Source of the DNA: LZORAL124-50-18 sp051208045
GTDB taxonomy: Bacteria > Pseudomonadota > Gammaproteobacteria > Pseudomonadales > Oleiphilaceae
Length of the DNA stretch: 64,000 nt
Assembly (NCBI GenBank): GCA_051208045.1
Contig: JBPJFY010000003.1
Coordinates: 1 to 64,000 of the forward strand
Reading direction: 5' to 3'
Part shown: one piece after another, positions 1-7,889 of the stretch
Layout of the letters: every line of letters begins with the position of its first letter
Position numbering within the stretch: position 1 is the first letter of the stretch
The notes under the pieces: model-generated
What the model was told of the DNA's origin: nothing
What the model saw: only the letters and a program-made list of their open reading frames with translations
The model's database searches: none
Position numbers and translations under genes: made by a program

Positions 1-181
1 GTACCGATGGATGATGCGCAGCAGAACCCCGACCAGCGTACTGCCGGGTCAATATGCTGAGATCCAAATGTTCGATGACCTCCACGACGAACCGAGCAAG
101 ATGGCCCTCGGGCAGCCACTCGTCGACGGAGGGAGGTAGCAGATAATCAGTGTTTCGGTTGGCAGTGATAAAACGGCTCAT
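1..181 (-). CDS. IS1182 family transposase, N-terminal 60 residues (cut by window edge)
   Basis: Reading from the ATG at 181-179 gives an uninterrupted frame beginning MSRFITANRNTDYLLPPSVD and continuing with a WLPEGHLARFVVEVI stretch. This is the characteristic N-terminus of IS1182/DUF772-type DDE transposases, where the phrase on living near D..LLPPS..EWLPEGHLA.FV is conserved. The catalytic core lies beyond position 1. The frame is intact as far as it can be followed, so the copy may be functional. It is transcribed away from ttcA's end, in the same direction as ttcA. Confidence 0.85.
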   Translation of the reverse strand, partial: MSRFITANRNTDYLLPPSVDEWLPEGHLARFVVEVIEHLDLSILTRQYAGRGSAAHHPSV

Positions 182-267
182 GGAAATTCTGGCTCTCGAT
201 GTAAGAGTAATAGAGTGGCGTTATTATCTCACGTTTTGATGCTCAGAGTTAAAAGTCCGACAGGCTC
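1..267 (-). mobile_element. IS1182-type insertion sequence, right end (element runs off the left edge)
   Basis: This interval holds the 5' part of a transposase gene plus about 86 non-coding bases that end in a candidate terminal repeat, AGTCCGACAGGCTC, at 254-267. The next four bases, CTAG (268-271), would be the target duplication. IS1182-family elements are known to use short, often palindromic, targets, so this fits but is not proven. The other end lies outside the window, so the inverted repeat partner cannot be checked. Identification as an IS is firm from the transposase; the exact boundary is inferred. Confidence 0.7.
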
Positions 268-1230
268 CTAGTTAGCGGCTTCAACGATATTGACCGCAGA
301 GATTAATTTTTCAGCAGCGCTTTTACCATTTGAGTCAGCGCCGAAGAGTGTGCCCTTTTGCCCGTCAAACACCGTTTGCTGGTCGGCATACTCATAATCA
401 CCCTTGGCATCGGAACGATTAATCCTCAAATCGGTGAAATTAAACAAGCTGGTGTCCGCGAGCTGGCTGGGAGCTACATTTTGCAAAGCGCTGAATATGG
501 CTTCAATACGGCTCGGATATGAGGCCTCCCAGCCAGCCAGCATGGCTTTGATATTCTGCCGCTGCAAGTTTTCCTGTGAGCCACACAAATTACAGGGAAT
601 GATTGGAAACGCCTTGATTTCGGCGAAACGCTTAATATCTCTCTCTCGGCAATAGGCTAGAGGTCTAATCACAATGTTACGTTTATCATCCGAAAGGAGC
701 TTCGGCGGCATCGCACTGAGCCTTGAGCCGTAGAACATGTTCAGAAACATGGTCTCCACAATATCGTCCTTGTGGTGCCCCAGTGCAATCTTATTCGCGT
801 TTATTTCTTCTGCAAACGAGTACAGTGTCCCCCGCCTGAGTCGCGAGCACAGACTGCACATTGTTTTGCCTTCATCAATCTTTGAGGTAACAACAGAATA
901 GGTGTCGCGATTGACGATGTAGTATTCAATACCGAGTTTATCCAGATATTCAGGCAGTATGTGCTCAGGAAACCCTGGTTGCTTCTGATCGAGATTCACC
1001 GCAATGAGCTCAAACTTCACTGGTGCACTGCGTTGCAGATTCTGGAGAATCTCCAGCAACGTGTAACTATCTGCGCCACCAGACAGACACACCATAATTC
1101 GATCACCGTCTTCAATCATATTGAAATCGCTGATCGCTCGCCCCACGTTGGCACGCAGTTTCTTCTGTAATTTGTTGAAGTCGTACTTCTCTTTCACTGC
1201 GTGAGTATTATTCACAGATTGTTGCATCAT
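268..1230 (-). CDS. ttcA: tRNA 2-thiocytidine(32) synthetase TtcA
   Basis: TtcA makes 2-thiocytidine at tRNA position 32, using ATP to activate the base and an iron-sulfur cluster to hand over sulfur. The 320-residue product shows the PP-loop SGGADSY (about 50-56), the CSLC pair (125-128) followed by SRLRRG, and PCNLCGSQ (212-219), which together supply the cluster cysteines. The C-terminus ends in a VNIVEAAN tail comparable to that of E. coli TtcA, so the gene looks complete. An in-frame GTG at 1278 would add 16 residues; ATG 1230 is preferred because a GGGAA lies just upstream and the extension is not family-like. The TAG stop falls inside the CTAG that borders the IS element. Confidence 0.95.
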   Translation of the reverse strand: MMQQSVNNTHAVKEKYDFNKLQKKLRANVGRAISDFNMIEDGDRIMVCLSGGADSYTLLEILQNLQRSAPVKFELIAVNLDQKQPGFPEHILPEYLDKLGIEYYIVNRDTYSVVTSKIDEGKTMCSLCSRLRRGTLYSFAEEINANKIALGHHKDDIVETMFLNMFYGSRLSAMPPKLLSDDKRNIVIRPLAYCRERDIKRFAEIKAFPIIPCNLCGSQENLQRQNIKAMLAGWEASYPSRIEAIFSALQNVAPSQLADTSLFNFTDLRINRSDAKGDYEYADQQTVFDGQKGTLFGADSNGKSAAEKLISAVNIVEAAN

Positions 1231-1572
1231 GTTTCCCGGTAACAGCGCTTCGAACACAAGCGCGGGATTATACATCACCCTAGGGATAACAAGAAATGTG
1301 CGAATAACGCCTGATTAACAACACTGAACAAGCAACTTAGCGTGCATTGAATGGGTTTGGCATCGTAGCTGTGTTGTTTTTTTGACGCAAATACCAATTA
1401 CACATTGTAACTGACTAATAATTATGAAATATTTCGCCTGATTTCTTTTACACAAAAAAATGAACTACGTCACCATTTCTTGCTCCTGTTATGGCATTAT
1501 GATGACGTACCAAATGTAAAATTGTGTATAATCACGGATTGGACCAAGGATGACTGAAAGGAAGCCAAAATA
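1231..1572. promoter_or_regulatory. Divergent region between ttcA and the TetR gene
   Basis: This non-coding stretch separates two divergent genes. It carries an inverted repeat TTACA-CAT-TGTAA at 1398-1410 and a good -10 match TATAAT at 1527-1532 pointing towards the TetR gene. No convincing -35 hexamer stands at 17 bases. The palindrome could be an operator for the TetR protein, which commonly represses its own divergent region, but nothing in the sequence proves this. Confidence 0.4.
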
Positions 1573-2220
1573 ATGAACGTTGCAAGAAAATTAGGGAAAC
1601 GAGAACTTAATCGACAAAACAATCAAAAAGCGATTCTCGATGCAGCCAGAGAGTGCTTTAGTGAAGCAGGATTCGATAAGGTGACAGTGCGGGATATCAT
1701 TCGTCGCACCGGTCTTGCCTCCGGTACGTTTTACAATTACTACCCGGATAAAAAATCCATTTTCCTGGCATTGATCGAAGATTATATGTCCAGATTGGAT
1801 CGACACCTGAACGGCTTCCGTGCCCAGGCTAATAATTTAAAAGAGTTTATTCAGAGTTCATACCTGGCGATATTTACTGCAATTTCCGAAGATCCTGTCG
1901 TCTACAAACTGGTACATGCGAACGACAAAATCGTGAAAGAAATCAGCGGCGTGAATATATTTGGCAAAGCCTTGAACAATCTTGAAGAAGATATTCGCTC
2001 AGCGATGACGACAGGTATTCTGCCTCAGATTGATACCGAGTTCTTAGCCGCTTCCTTCTGTGGTGTGGGCTATGAAATTGGACTGAAACTGGCAGAAACC
2101 AGTGCTGACCCCAAGCGCGCAGCTCATTTTGCTACGCTGCTTTTCTTAGGGGGATTGGATCAGCTGGCAAAATCAGATCAGGATTTCGGCGAAGTGGCAC
2201 GACACAGCGATGTTGCCTGA
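1573..2220 (+). CDS. TetR/AcrR family transcriptional regulator
   Basis: The 215-residue protein has a classic TetR N-terminal helix-turn-helix. The region around residues 18-65 reads ILDAARECFSEAGF, then TVRDIIRRTGLASGTFYNYY, then a DKKSIFLALIEDY helix. The C-terminal ligand domain is not recognisable from sequence, as usual for the family. It stands alone with its own upstream region and a GGAAG ribosome site 9 bases before the ATG. No efflux pump or fatty-acid gene is adjacent, so the target is unknown. Confidence 0.9.
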   Translation: MNVARKLGKRELNRQNNQKAILDAARECFSEAGFDKVTVRDIIRRTGLASGTFYNYYPDKKSIFLALIEDYMSRLDRHLNGFRAQANNLKEFIQSSYLAIFTAISEDPVVYKLVHANDKIVKEISGVNIFGKALNNLEEDIRSAMTTGILPQIDTEFLAASFCGVGYEIGLKLAETSADPKRAAHFATLLFLGGLDQLAKSDQDFGEVARHSDVA

Positions 2221-2279
2221 AACCGCCGGCGGTTGATCAGACCAGAAACAATTCATCTGAAATGTTACAGGGAAGATCA

Positions 2280-3137
2280 CTATCGTGAATTGGGCTCGTT
2301 CAGAGCCCAATCATAGGCATAGTCCACCCCTCTCTCCTCGAGCCCCCGCTTTCGTAGCTCCCGTGCCACATGAGCCTCAGGCTCCAAATAAGACAGCAGA
2401 TGCTGGGTTAGACTGCGCTTATCGCCAAAATCCACACGATACCAATCATAGATACTCGACAGCGTTACCGACTCGCCCTGAATACTCACCCCTTTACTGG
2501 AATTAATAAAGGTTTTCGCCGCCTGATCTAATTGCCGATCCAGTGCAGAGGCCAGAAAAGGCTCAAAATACAGGTTAGGACACCCAATACTGGCGCAGTT
2601 CACCGCATAATGAATACGGCTATCTTTCCAAATGGGCCGGAGAATTCGGTGCTCAATATCATTAAGGGTTAACGCTTCGCCGTTCACTTTCAGAACCGGA
2701 TCGTCCCAGGGACCAAAACTCAGCCACCCACCGAGCTTGGTAATACTTTTCAATGGGTAATTTTCCAATATCAATCGAACGGTAGCGGCATTATAAAGGT
2801 TTATCCAATAAGCCATCTGCTCTTCGCGATTAAGTGTGAGCGGATTCATCTGTTCCAGTTCTGCCACATAGCTTTTAAGCGCGATTACACCGCCCGGGTC
2901 TACCTGGGCATACTTTACCAACGCGTTTCCTGTTGCGTCCTTACTCAGGTACGTAGCAAGAAATGTCCTCCACTTGCCATGATCCACCATCTGGGTACTA
3001 TTTTCGTCCGACTGATCCCAGTAAGACCAGAGCTCTGCCTTGGGTGCAGCATGTACACTGGGCGTAAAACTCATTAAAAAGATGTAAAAAACGCTTACCA
3101 CAGCGCTACTTATCCCAGACTTCGTTACCATCGCCAC
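2280..3137 (-). CDS. Exported DUF547 domain protein
   Basis: A signal peptide (about residues 1-30, ending SVHA before APKAE) precedes a DUF547 domain. The domain's hallmark IHYAVNCASIGCPNL lies at about 175-189, with the WINLYNAATV helix at 111-120. DUF547 proteins are periplasmic or surface proteins of unknown biochemical function, sometimes compared to papain-like folds; the conserved Asn-Cys and His are suggestive but unproven as catalytic. The start is GTG at 3137 with AAGGA five bases upstream; an ATG two codons inside is a possible alternative. It is divergent from the DnaJ-related gene. Confidence 0.85.
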   Translation of the reverse strand: MAMVTKSGISSAVVSVFYIFLMSFTPSVHAAPKAELWSYWDQSDENSTQMVDHGKWRTFLATYLSKDATGNALVKYAQVDPGGVIALKSYVAELEQMNPLTLNREEQMAYWINLYNAATVRLILENYPLKSITKLGGWLSFGPWDDPVLKVNGEALTLNDIEHRILRPIWKDSRIHYAVNCASIGCPNLYFEPFLASALDRQLDQAAKTFINSSKGVSIQGESVTLSSIYDWYRVDFGDKRSLTQHLLSYLEPEAHVARELRKRGLEERGVDYAYDWALNEPNSR

Positions 3138-3233
3138 CTAGATCCTTACTTTTTTGCCAATTGAAATACTTTCACGTTATGCTTTGAGTCAATGTATTGA
3201 TATTAGTTCCCGAGATCACGCAGGCACAACACA

Positions 3234-3839
3234 TTGCACATGGATTCTCTTTCCCAATTGATACCGGAAATGCTTTTTCAAACAATGAAACAAACCATTG
3301 TGGAAGCCGGTATGACTGGAATCTCTGAGTACGCACTTATAAAATCCATCGATGTCGATGATTTCCCTCACATCACCCGAATCGATCTTTCAAAACCTCA
3401 CACCACATTTCCCTTTCATTTTGTTTTGTTCAACCGTCTGTATCGCTGGAAAAATGAACTCGCCGATCAGAAAAAAGGCAGGTTAGACATTTCAGCGCTG
3501 AAAATAACTTACCACCCCTACCACTCTCATGATCTTCAAGAAATCGACACCCATGACTCCCTCGCAGATTATTACTCCAATATAGCGAATTTTTATGAAA
3601 CGCAAGGAGAGCGTCTTGATGAGATGATGAGCGGATTCTGGAACCGGTTTGTACGACGGGATGACATTCACCATGCCATGAAAACACTGGAGCTGAATAC
3701 GCTAAAAGATTCCGCTCAAGTGAAAAAACAATTCAAGAAACTTATGATTATTCATCACCCGGATAAAGGGGGAACGTCGGAGAAAGCAGCGCAGTTAAAC
3801 GAAGCAAAAACCACTTTACTGCGCTTTATGGGAGTGTAA
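3234..3839 (+). CDS. DnaJ-related protein (N-terminal DnaJ-associated domain plus C-terminal J domain)
   Basis: The C-terminus has a J-domain core: helix II QVKKQFKKLMIIHHPDK with the HPD motif at about 175-177, then the helix SEKAAQLNEAKTTLLRFM. The N-terminal 140 residues match the organisation of DNAJ_related proteins found in Pseudomonas-like bacteria. It should stimulate a DnaK-type Hsp70, client unknown. J domains are usually N-terminal, so a C-terminal J domain is a feature of this subfamily. The start is uncertain: TTG 3234 has an AGG 9 bases upstream, while ATG 3240 is two codons in with poorer spacing. Confidence 0.85.
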   Translation: MHMDSLSQLIPEMLFQTMKQTIVEAGMTGISEYALIKSIDVDDFPHITRIDLSKPHTTFPFHFVLFNRLYRWKNELADQKKGRLDISALKITYHPYHSHDLQEIDTHDSLADYYSNIANFYETQGERLDEMMSGFWNRFVRRDDIHHAMKTLELNTLKDSAQVKKQFKKLMIIHHPDKGGTSEKAAQLNEAKTTLLRFMGV

Positions 3840-3842
3840 AAC

Positions 3843-3861
3843 TGCGGCCACAAGTGCCGCA
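3843..3861 (+). terminator. Weak terminator-like hairpin between convergent genes
   Basis: TGCGGC and GCCGCA form a 6-base-pair stem around a 7-base loop just after the DnaJ-related gene. It is followed by an AT-rich CATTTATATT rather than a clean T run. It may serve the DnaJ-related gene, or both that gene and the converging amt gene. Confidence 0.35.
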
Positions 3862-3887
3862 CATTTATATTAAAAGCCTAAGTTGAA

Positions 3888-5183
3888 TTAGCTCAGGTTA
3901 TAACCCGTTTCTTCGTGACCGGTAATATCCAGCCCAGAAACTTCATTTTCTTCGCTCACTCTCAATGGAGCTACCAGATTAACCAGCTTGAGAATGACAA
4001 AGGTAACCACAGCCGTGTAGGCAATCGTCGCAACGACACCAATCAATTGAACTTTTAACTGACCACCAACGGATTCAATGCCATCAGCAAAACCATACCC
4101 ACTGAAAACACCGAGTTCCGTCGATGCAAACACAGCGACCATCAAGCTTCCCAGGATGCCGCCCACCCCGTGCACCGGGAAGACATCCAGAGAATCATCA
4201 ATTTTAAGCGTGCGTTTGATAAACTGCGTCGCGAAGAAACAGACTGCACCTGCACAGATGCCGATCACAAGACCGCCACCGGGTCCAACAAATCCTGACG
4301 CCGGCGTGATCGTACCCAAACCAGCCACCATTCCGGTTACCGCCCCCAGAGCGCTAGGCTTGCCAAATTTGATCCATTCAATGGCAGACCACACCAAAAC
4401 GCCCGCTGCGGCGGAAATATGCGTGACAACAATCGCCATCGCTGCGTCCCCGTTGGCTGCCAAAGCGCTGCCACCATTAAACCCAAACCAGCCAACCCAC
4501 AGCATGCCAGCACCACACACAGTCATGGTCAAATTGTGTGGTGGCATCGCGGTTGTCGGGAATCCCCTACGCTTACCCAGCACCAATGCTGCCACCAGGG
4601 CGGCAACACCCGCTGTAATATGAACTACAATGCCACCGGCAAAGTCGAAAATCCCCATGTCGGCCAGCCATCCGCCGCCCCACACCCAATGGGTAACCGG
4701 CACATACACGGCCAGCAACCAGATTGCACTAAAAAGGAGCACAGCTGAAAATCGCATCCGCTCAGCAAATCCACCCACGATCAGCGCAGGAGTAATAACC
4801 GCGAACGTCATCTGAAACATAGCAAAGAGACTTTCTGGAATATCGCCGCTCAGAGTATCTCGGGAAATCCCGGCAAACATGGCCCGGGACATATCACCAA
4901 TAAAGTTGTTACCTTCGGTAAAAGCCAGGCTATAACCGGCAATTAACCACAAAATGGATGACACCCCAGCGATCGCAAAACACTGCATCAGAACCGAGAG
5001 TACGTTTTTGGACCGAACCAATCCACCGTAAAAGAGCGCTAACCCAGGCAGCGTCATAAACAATACCAGTGCCGTAGAGGTGAGAATCCACGCGGTATTT
5101 GCACCATTTAGCGTAGCTTCCGATGCTGATGCCAACCCGGGCAGGCCGAACAACGCGAGCGTACTTAGATATTTCAATTTCAT
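3888..5183 (-). CDS. amt: Ammonium transporter, Amt family
   Basis: This inner-membrane ammonium channel starts with a cleavable signal-like segment (about 1-20, ending LASASEA), as AmtB precursors do. Family residues are in place: FYGGLVRSKN (51-60), D180 with FAGG following, and the twin pore histidines H188 (VVHITAG) and H338 (FPVHGVGG). Its 431 residues are normal for the family. No glnK lies next to it, which is less common in this group where glnK-amtB is usually an operon. Upstream there are NtrC-like sites and a sigma-54-like promoter (see separate entries), consistent with nitrogen control. Confidence 0.95.
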   Translation of the reverse strand: MKLKYLSTLALFGLPGLASASEATLNGANTAWILTSTALVLFMTLPGLALFYGGLVRSKNVLSVLMQCFAIAGVSSILWLIAGYSLAFTEGNNFIGDMSRAMFAGISRDTLSGDIPESLFAMFQMTFAVITPALIVGGFAERMRFSAVLLFSAIWLLAVYVPVTHWVWGGGWLADMGIFDFAGGIVVHITAGVAALVAALVLGKRRGFPTTAMPPHNLTMTVCGAGMLWVGWFGFNGGSALAANGDAAMAIVVTHISAAAGVLVWSAIEWIKFGKPSALGAVTGMVAGLGTITPASGFVGPGGGLVIGICAGAVCFFATQFIKRTLKIDDSLDVFPVHGVGGILGSLMVAVFASTELGVFSGYGFADGIESVGGQLKVQLIGVVATIAYTAVVTFVILKLVNLVAPLRVSEENEVSGLDITGHEETGYNLS

Positions 5184-5210
5184 GAATAATTCCTGTCCTT
5201 AAACCCAAAA

Positions 5211-5227
5211 TGCACCTAGATGATGCT
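5211..5227 (-). promoter_or_regulatory. Secondary NtrC-like site upstream of amt
   Basis: TGCACC, five bases, then GATGCT. This matches the NtrC consensus TGCACC-N5-GGTGCA in 10 of 12 positions. Its centre is 30 bases from that of the stronger site at 5241-5257, about three helical turns, as expected for cooperative dimers. Confidence 0.5.
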
Positions 5228-5240
5228 TTTCAATGTATAT

Positions 5241-5257
5241 GGCACCCTATTGGTGCA
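5241..5257 (-). promoter_or_regulatory. NtrC-like binding site upstream of amt
   Basis: Read on the amt strand the site is TGCACC-AATAG-GGTGCC, 11 of 12 positions of the NtrC consensus TGCACC-N5-GGTGCA. It sits about 60-75 bases before the amt start codon. Given amt's role in nitrogen scavenging this is a credible NtrC enhancer or operator. Confidence 0.65.
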
Positions 5258-5395
5258 TCGAATAATACCCTCGGTAACTCAACGGTATTTCGCAAAAGGC
5301 ATTAATTACCTTTTATTTCAGACCTATACATATTTTTATTAATGTTTCCTGTAAAGAGAAATCATCTCTTCAGGCACCGTAACGCCCCACAATAA

Positions 5396-5411
5396 TGCAA
5401 TTATCGAGCCA
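5396..5411 (-). promoter_or_regulatory. Candidate sigma-54 promoter for amt
   Basis: On the amt strand the sequence is TGGCTCG-N4-TTGCA. The consensus is TGGCACG-N4-TTGCA, so only one position differs, and the GG and GC elements are 10 bases apart as required. Transcription would begin near 5385, giving a leader of about 200 bases that includes the NtrC-like sites. A weak half-matched NtrC-like element lies further upstream at 5423-5439. The 308-base gap 5184-5491 otherwise holds nothing recognisable. Confidence 0.55.
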
Positions 5412-5491
5412 CATATCTGACTCGCACTAATCCAATGCATGTGTGTGCGGATAGATTGCGTTATTTTGGTTCAAATCAGACAGGGATTAGA

Positions 5492-6487
5492 TCAGGCGAG
5501 ATCGTCAATACCTTGATGTTGATTCTGATGGTGCACTTCAAAGTACTCGGTTTTCAACTTGCGGTAGGCTTTATCGGCCTCGATGAGAAGCAAAAGGTAC
5601 AAGCGAATATGGGCACGTGATTTGATTTGCTTTACCAAAGAGCCGGCTTTGGAATGTTGGCCATAACCACTGAACATTTTTTTTCTCAGTACAGGGTTAT
5701 AGTCATAAAGCGCTAATAGCCGCCAAGCCAATCCCTCCCGGCCTTCGAGTAACTTAATATGACTCAGTGCTCTGAACTCCATCTTCTTGCGTTCATCCAG
5801 GAGTGCACTGTAATTCGGTTCATCAAACAACAGGTTTCTTACATACCGGATACCAAAGGTGAGCAGCACTACCATCGCGCCAATTGCTCCACCGGTCACC
5901 CAAGCAGGTAAATACCCCCAAAACCCCATGATAACCACCGTCAAAAGAATACAGAGCGCAAATACCCAGTAGTCCCTTATCTTTTTCGCCTGGGCCACGG
6001 CGAGATTATCTGGATAATCTGCCATTTCCAGCCAATCAAAATTTGCCATCAAGACGCCTTCACACTCTTGAAGCAATCTCAACCGCTTCTGCTGAATCTT
6101 GGTATCCGCACTACCTTTCTTGTCGGTATTCAGAGGTACAGATGAGTCTTGATTTTGAGTGGAATCGTTTGTCTTTGATTCTGCTTTCCCAGGTTTCGCC
6201 TCAGCCTTGTCAGACGTTGGCTTTCGACCTGAAGTCTGACCAGTCGTCCTTTCATTTTTTTCGCTGGCCTGCCCGGATTGCTTCGCCTTATTCGCGGGGG
6301 CATGAAAAACATCTTCTGCCATACTGTCAGAAACATGCAGCCTGGGTCGCCCATCCATGACAGGGGAATCTTTTGGTGGAGTGCTTGAGTTTCTTGCCAT
6401 ACTGTTGCCAAAGTTTTTTTCATGCATCGGTAACGGCTGGTTGCGCCACCCCAGTGGTTTCCTCAGTTGTGCGCCCAACTCAGCCAT
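5492..6487 (-). CDS. Unknown protein with a long disordered segment and two membrane helices
   Basis: I do not recognise this 331-residue protein. Residues 30-130 are rich in Lys, Ser, Asp, Glu, Gln and Pro and look disordered. A short helix-rich stretch (135-170) leads into two adjacent hydrophobic segments (about 174-191 and 194-213) forming a hairpin. The C-terminal third is highly charged and helical. The N-terminus would be cytoplasmic. ATG 6487 is chosen because GGGAGAGGG lies directly upstream; a start at 6544 would add 19 residues without a ribosome site. It stands alone between amt and the CBS gene. Confidence 0.65.
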   Translation of the reverse strand: MAELGAQLRKPLGWRNQPLPMHEKNFGNSMARNSSTPPKDSPVMDGRPRLHVSDSMAEDVFHAPANKAKQSGQASEKNERTTGQTSGRKPTSDKAEAKPGKAESKTNDSTQNQDSSVPLNTDKKGSADTKIQQKRLRLLQECEGVLMANFDWLEMADYPDNLAVAQAKKIRDYWVFALCILLTVVIMGFWGYLPAWVTGGAIGAMVVLLTFGIRYVRNLLFDEPNYSALLDERKKMEFRALSHIKLLEGREGLAWRLLALYDYNPVLRKKMFSGYGQHSKAGSLVKQIKSRAHIRLYLLLLIEADKAYRKLKTEYFEVHHQNQHQGIDDLA

Positions 6488-6742
6488 TACCCTCTCCCAT
6501 CTAACTATAACTGAAAAAGAATTACCGTAATTTTCATAGAGCAAAAAACGATCAGATATACGGTATTATCGGCAAGAGGTTACAAATCTTTACAGTTTTG
6601 TGTTTGCGCAACGACGATTTCTCGCACAAAACAACTCTATATGACTTCAATCAATTAAAACGTTGCGTAACTTGGGTTAAAAAACGAAAAAGCGATAAAC
6701 TATAACCATATCTGTGCATATTTCTGCGAATTCGGAGGACAC

Positions 6743-7162
6743 ATGGGGACGCCCAACATACTCGTCAGGCAACATATGAAACCTGCAACACATACCTTTT
6801 CTCCCAACACATCTCTTCAGGAAGTAGTCAAGGATCTCATGCGTTTCAATATTACCGGTGGACCGGTAGTCGATGGTTCACAAAAACTGCTTGGCTACAT
6901 TACAGAGCAGGACTGTATCAAGCAAATGCTCAACGGGAGCTACTACTGCGAAGATCACACCATTGCGGAAGATATCATGTCTACCGACCCGTTGATAATT
7001 TCGCCCAACGACGACATTATGCATGTCGCGGAAATGATTGTGGACAAGAAGCCAAAACAGTATCCTGTCGTTGAAGATGGCAAAGTGGTCGGTATACTGA
7101 CCCGCTCCGAAGTACTGAAGGCGCTGAGTCGTGCACGGGAAGATTCCTGCTCGTCTCATTGA
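6743..7162 (+). CDS. Tandem CBS-domain protein
   Basis: The 139-residue protein consists almost wholly of two CBS motifs, with N-terminal HMKPATHTFSPNTSLQEVV and second copy DIMSTDPLIISPNDDIMHV, ending VVGILTRSEVLKAL. Paired CBS domains bind adenosine nucleotides and usually sense energy state, but a stand-alone pair has no output domain, so its partner is unknown. A strong GGAGGA site stands before ATG 6743. It precedes ribE by 86 bases. Confidence 0.88.
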   Translation: MGTPNILVRQHMKPATHTFSPNTSLQEVVKDLMRFNITGGPVVDGSQKLLGYITEQDCIKQMLNGSYYCEDHTIAEDIMSTDPLIISPNDDIMHVAEMIVDKKPKQYPVVEDGKVVGILTRSEVLKALSRAREDSCSSH

Positions 7163-7248
7163 TCTAAAGAAAAACACTAAAACGAAAAGTAGCACTCACC
7201 TTCATCATGTGAGTGCGCTTCCGCTATTTCATACCACTTGGATTTTAC

Positions 7249-7863
7249 ATGTTTACAGGAATTGTCCAGGGTAAAGCCTGTGTACATAACGTTCAGAAAA
7301 AAGATAACCTCCACACGATCACCGTGACGTTTCCGGACGGCGCTCTGCAGAACATACAAACGGGGGCGAGCATCGCAATTAATGGCACCTGTTTGACCGT
7401 AACCGGCTTTTCGGATAACCGCGCTACATTCGATGTCATCGACGAAACGCTTCGTGTGACCAACCTGGCGAAACTCGACGCCGGAGACTCGGTGAATTAC
7501 GAACGGGCCGCCAAGTTCGGCGACGAAATCGGTGGGCATTTACTGTCAGGCCACATACATACCAGTGTGACACTGGAGAGCGTCGAAAAAACCGAAAACA
7601 ATACCAAGCTGACTTTTGTTGCTCCGGAAGAATGGATCAAGTTTGTTCTGCCAAAGGGATTTGTAGCACTGAATGGTGCCAGCCTAACTGTAGGGGCGAC
7701 AGTGGAACACAACCGGTTTTCGGTCCATTTAATCCCGGAAACATTGGCGATAACCACATTTGGCGTGCTGAAACCGGGCGACCTGGTCAATCTGGAAGTT
7801 GACAGCCAGACGCAAACCATTGTGCAAACAATTGAACAGCTTGGGCTCAGGATCCAACACTGA
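7249..7863 (+). CDS. ribE: Riboflavin synthase, alpha subunit
   Basis: Riboflavin synthase converts two 6,7-dimethyl-8-ribityllumazines into riboflavin and the pyrimidine precursor. The start MFTGIVQG is the invariant N-terminus of the enzyme, so ATG 7249 is used rather than the upstream in-frame GTG at 7213. Two lumazine-binding barrels follow: the first includes NGTCLTV and the domain link EIGGHLLSGHIHT, the second NGASLTVG and FSVHLIPETL. At 204 residues it resembles the E. coli enzyme. It is separate from other rib genes, and no FMN riboswitch is visible upstream. Confidence 0.93.
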   Translation: MFTGIVQGKACVHNVQKKDNLHTITVTFPDGALQNIQTGASIAINGTCLTVTGFSDNRATFDVIDETLRVTNLAKLDAGDSVNYERAAKFGDEIGGHLLSGHIHTSVTLESVEKTENNTKLTFVAPEEWIKFVLPKGFVALNGASLTVGATVEHNRFSVHLIPETLAITTFGVLKPGDLVNLEVDSQTQTIVQTIEQLGLRIQH

Positions 7864-7889
7864 AACAAAGATAAAAACGAGGAATAATC

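Noticed and set aside
4078..4815. Several Pro/Thr-rich frames on the plus strand opposite amt
   Set aside because: They are antisense shadows of the amt gene, whose family residues are complete on the minus strand.
7163..7248. Possible FMN riboswitch before ribE
   Set aside because: The gap is only 86 bases and lacks the conserved RFN elements; a hairpin-like GTGAGTGC region is not enough.
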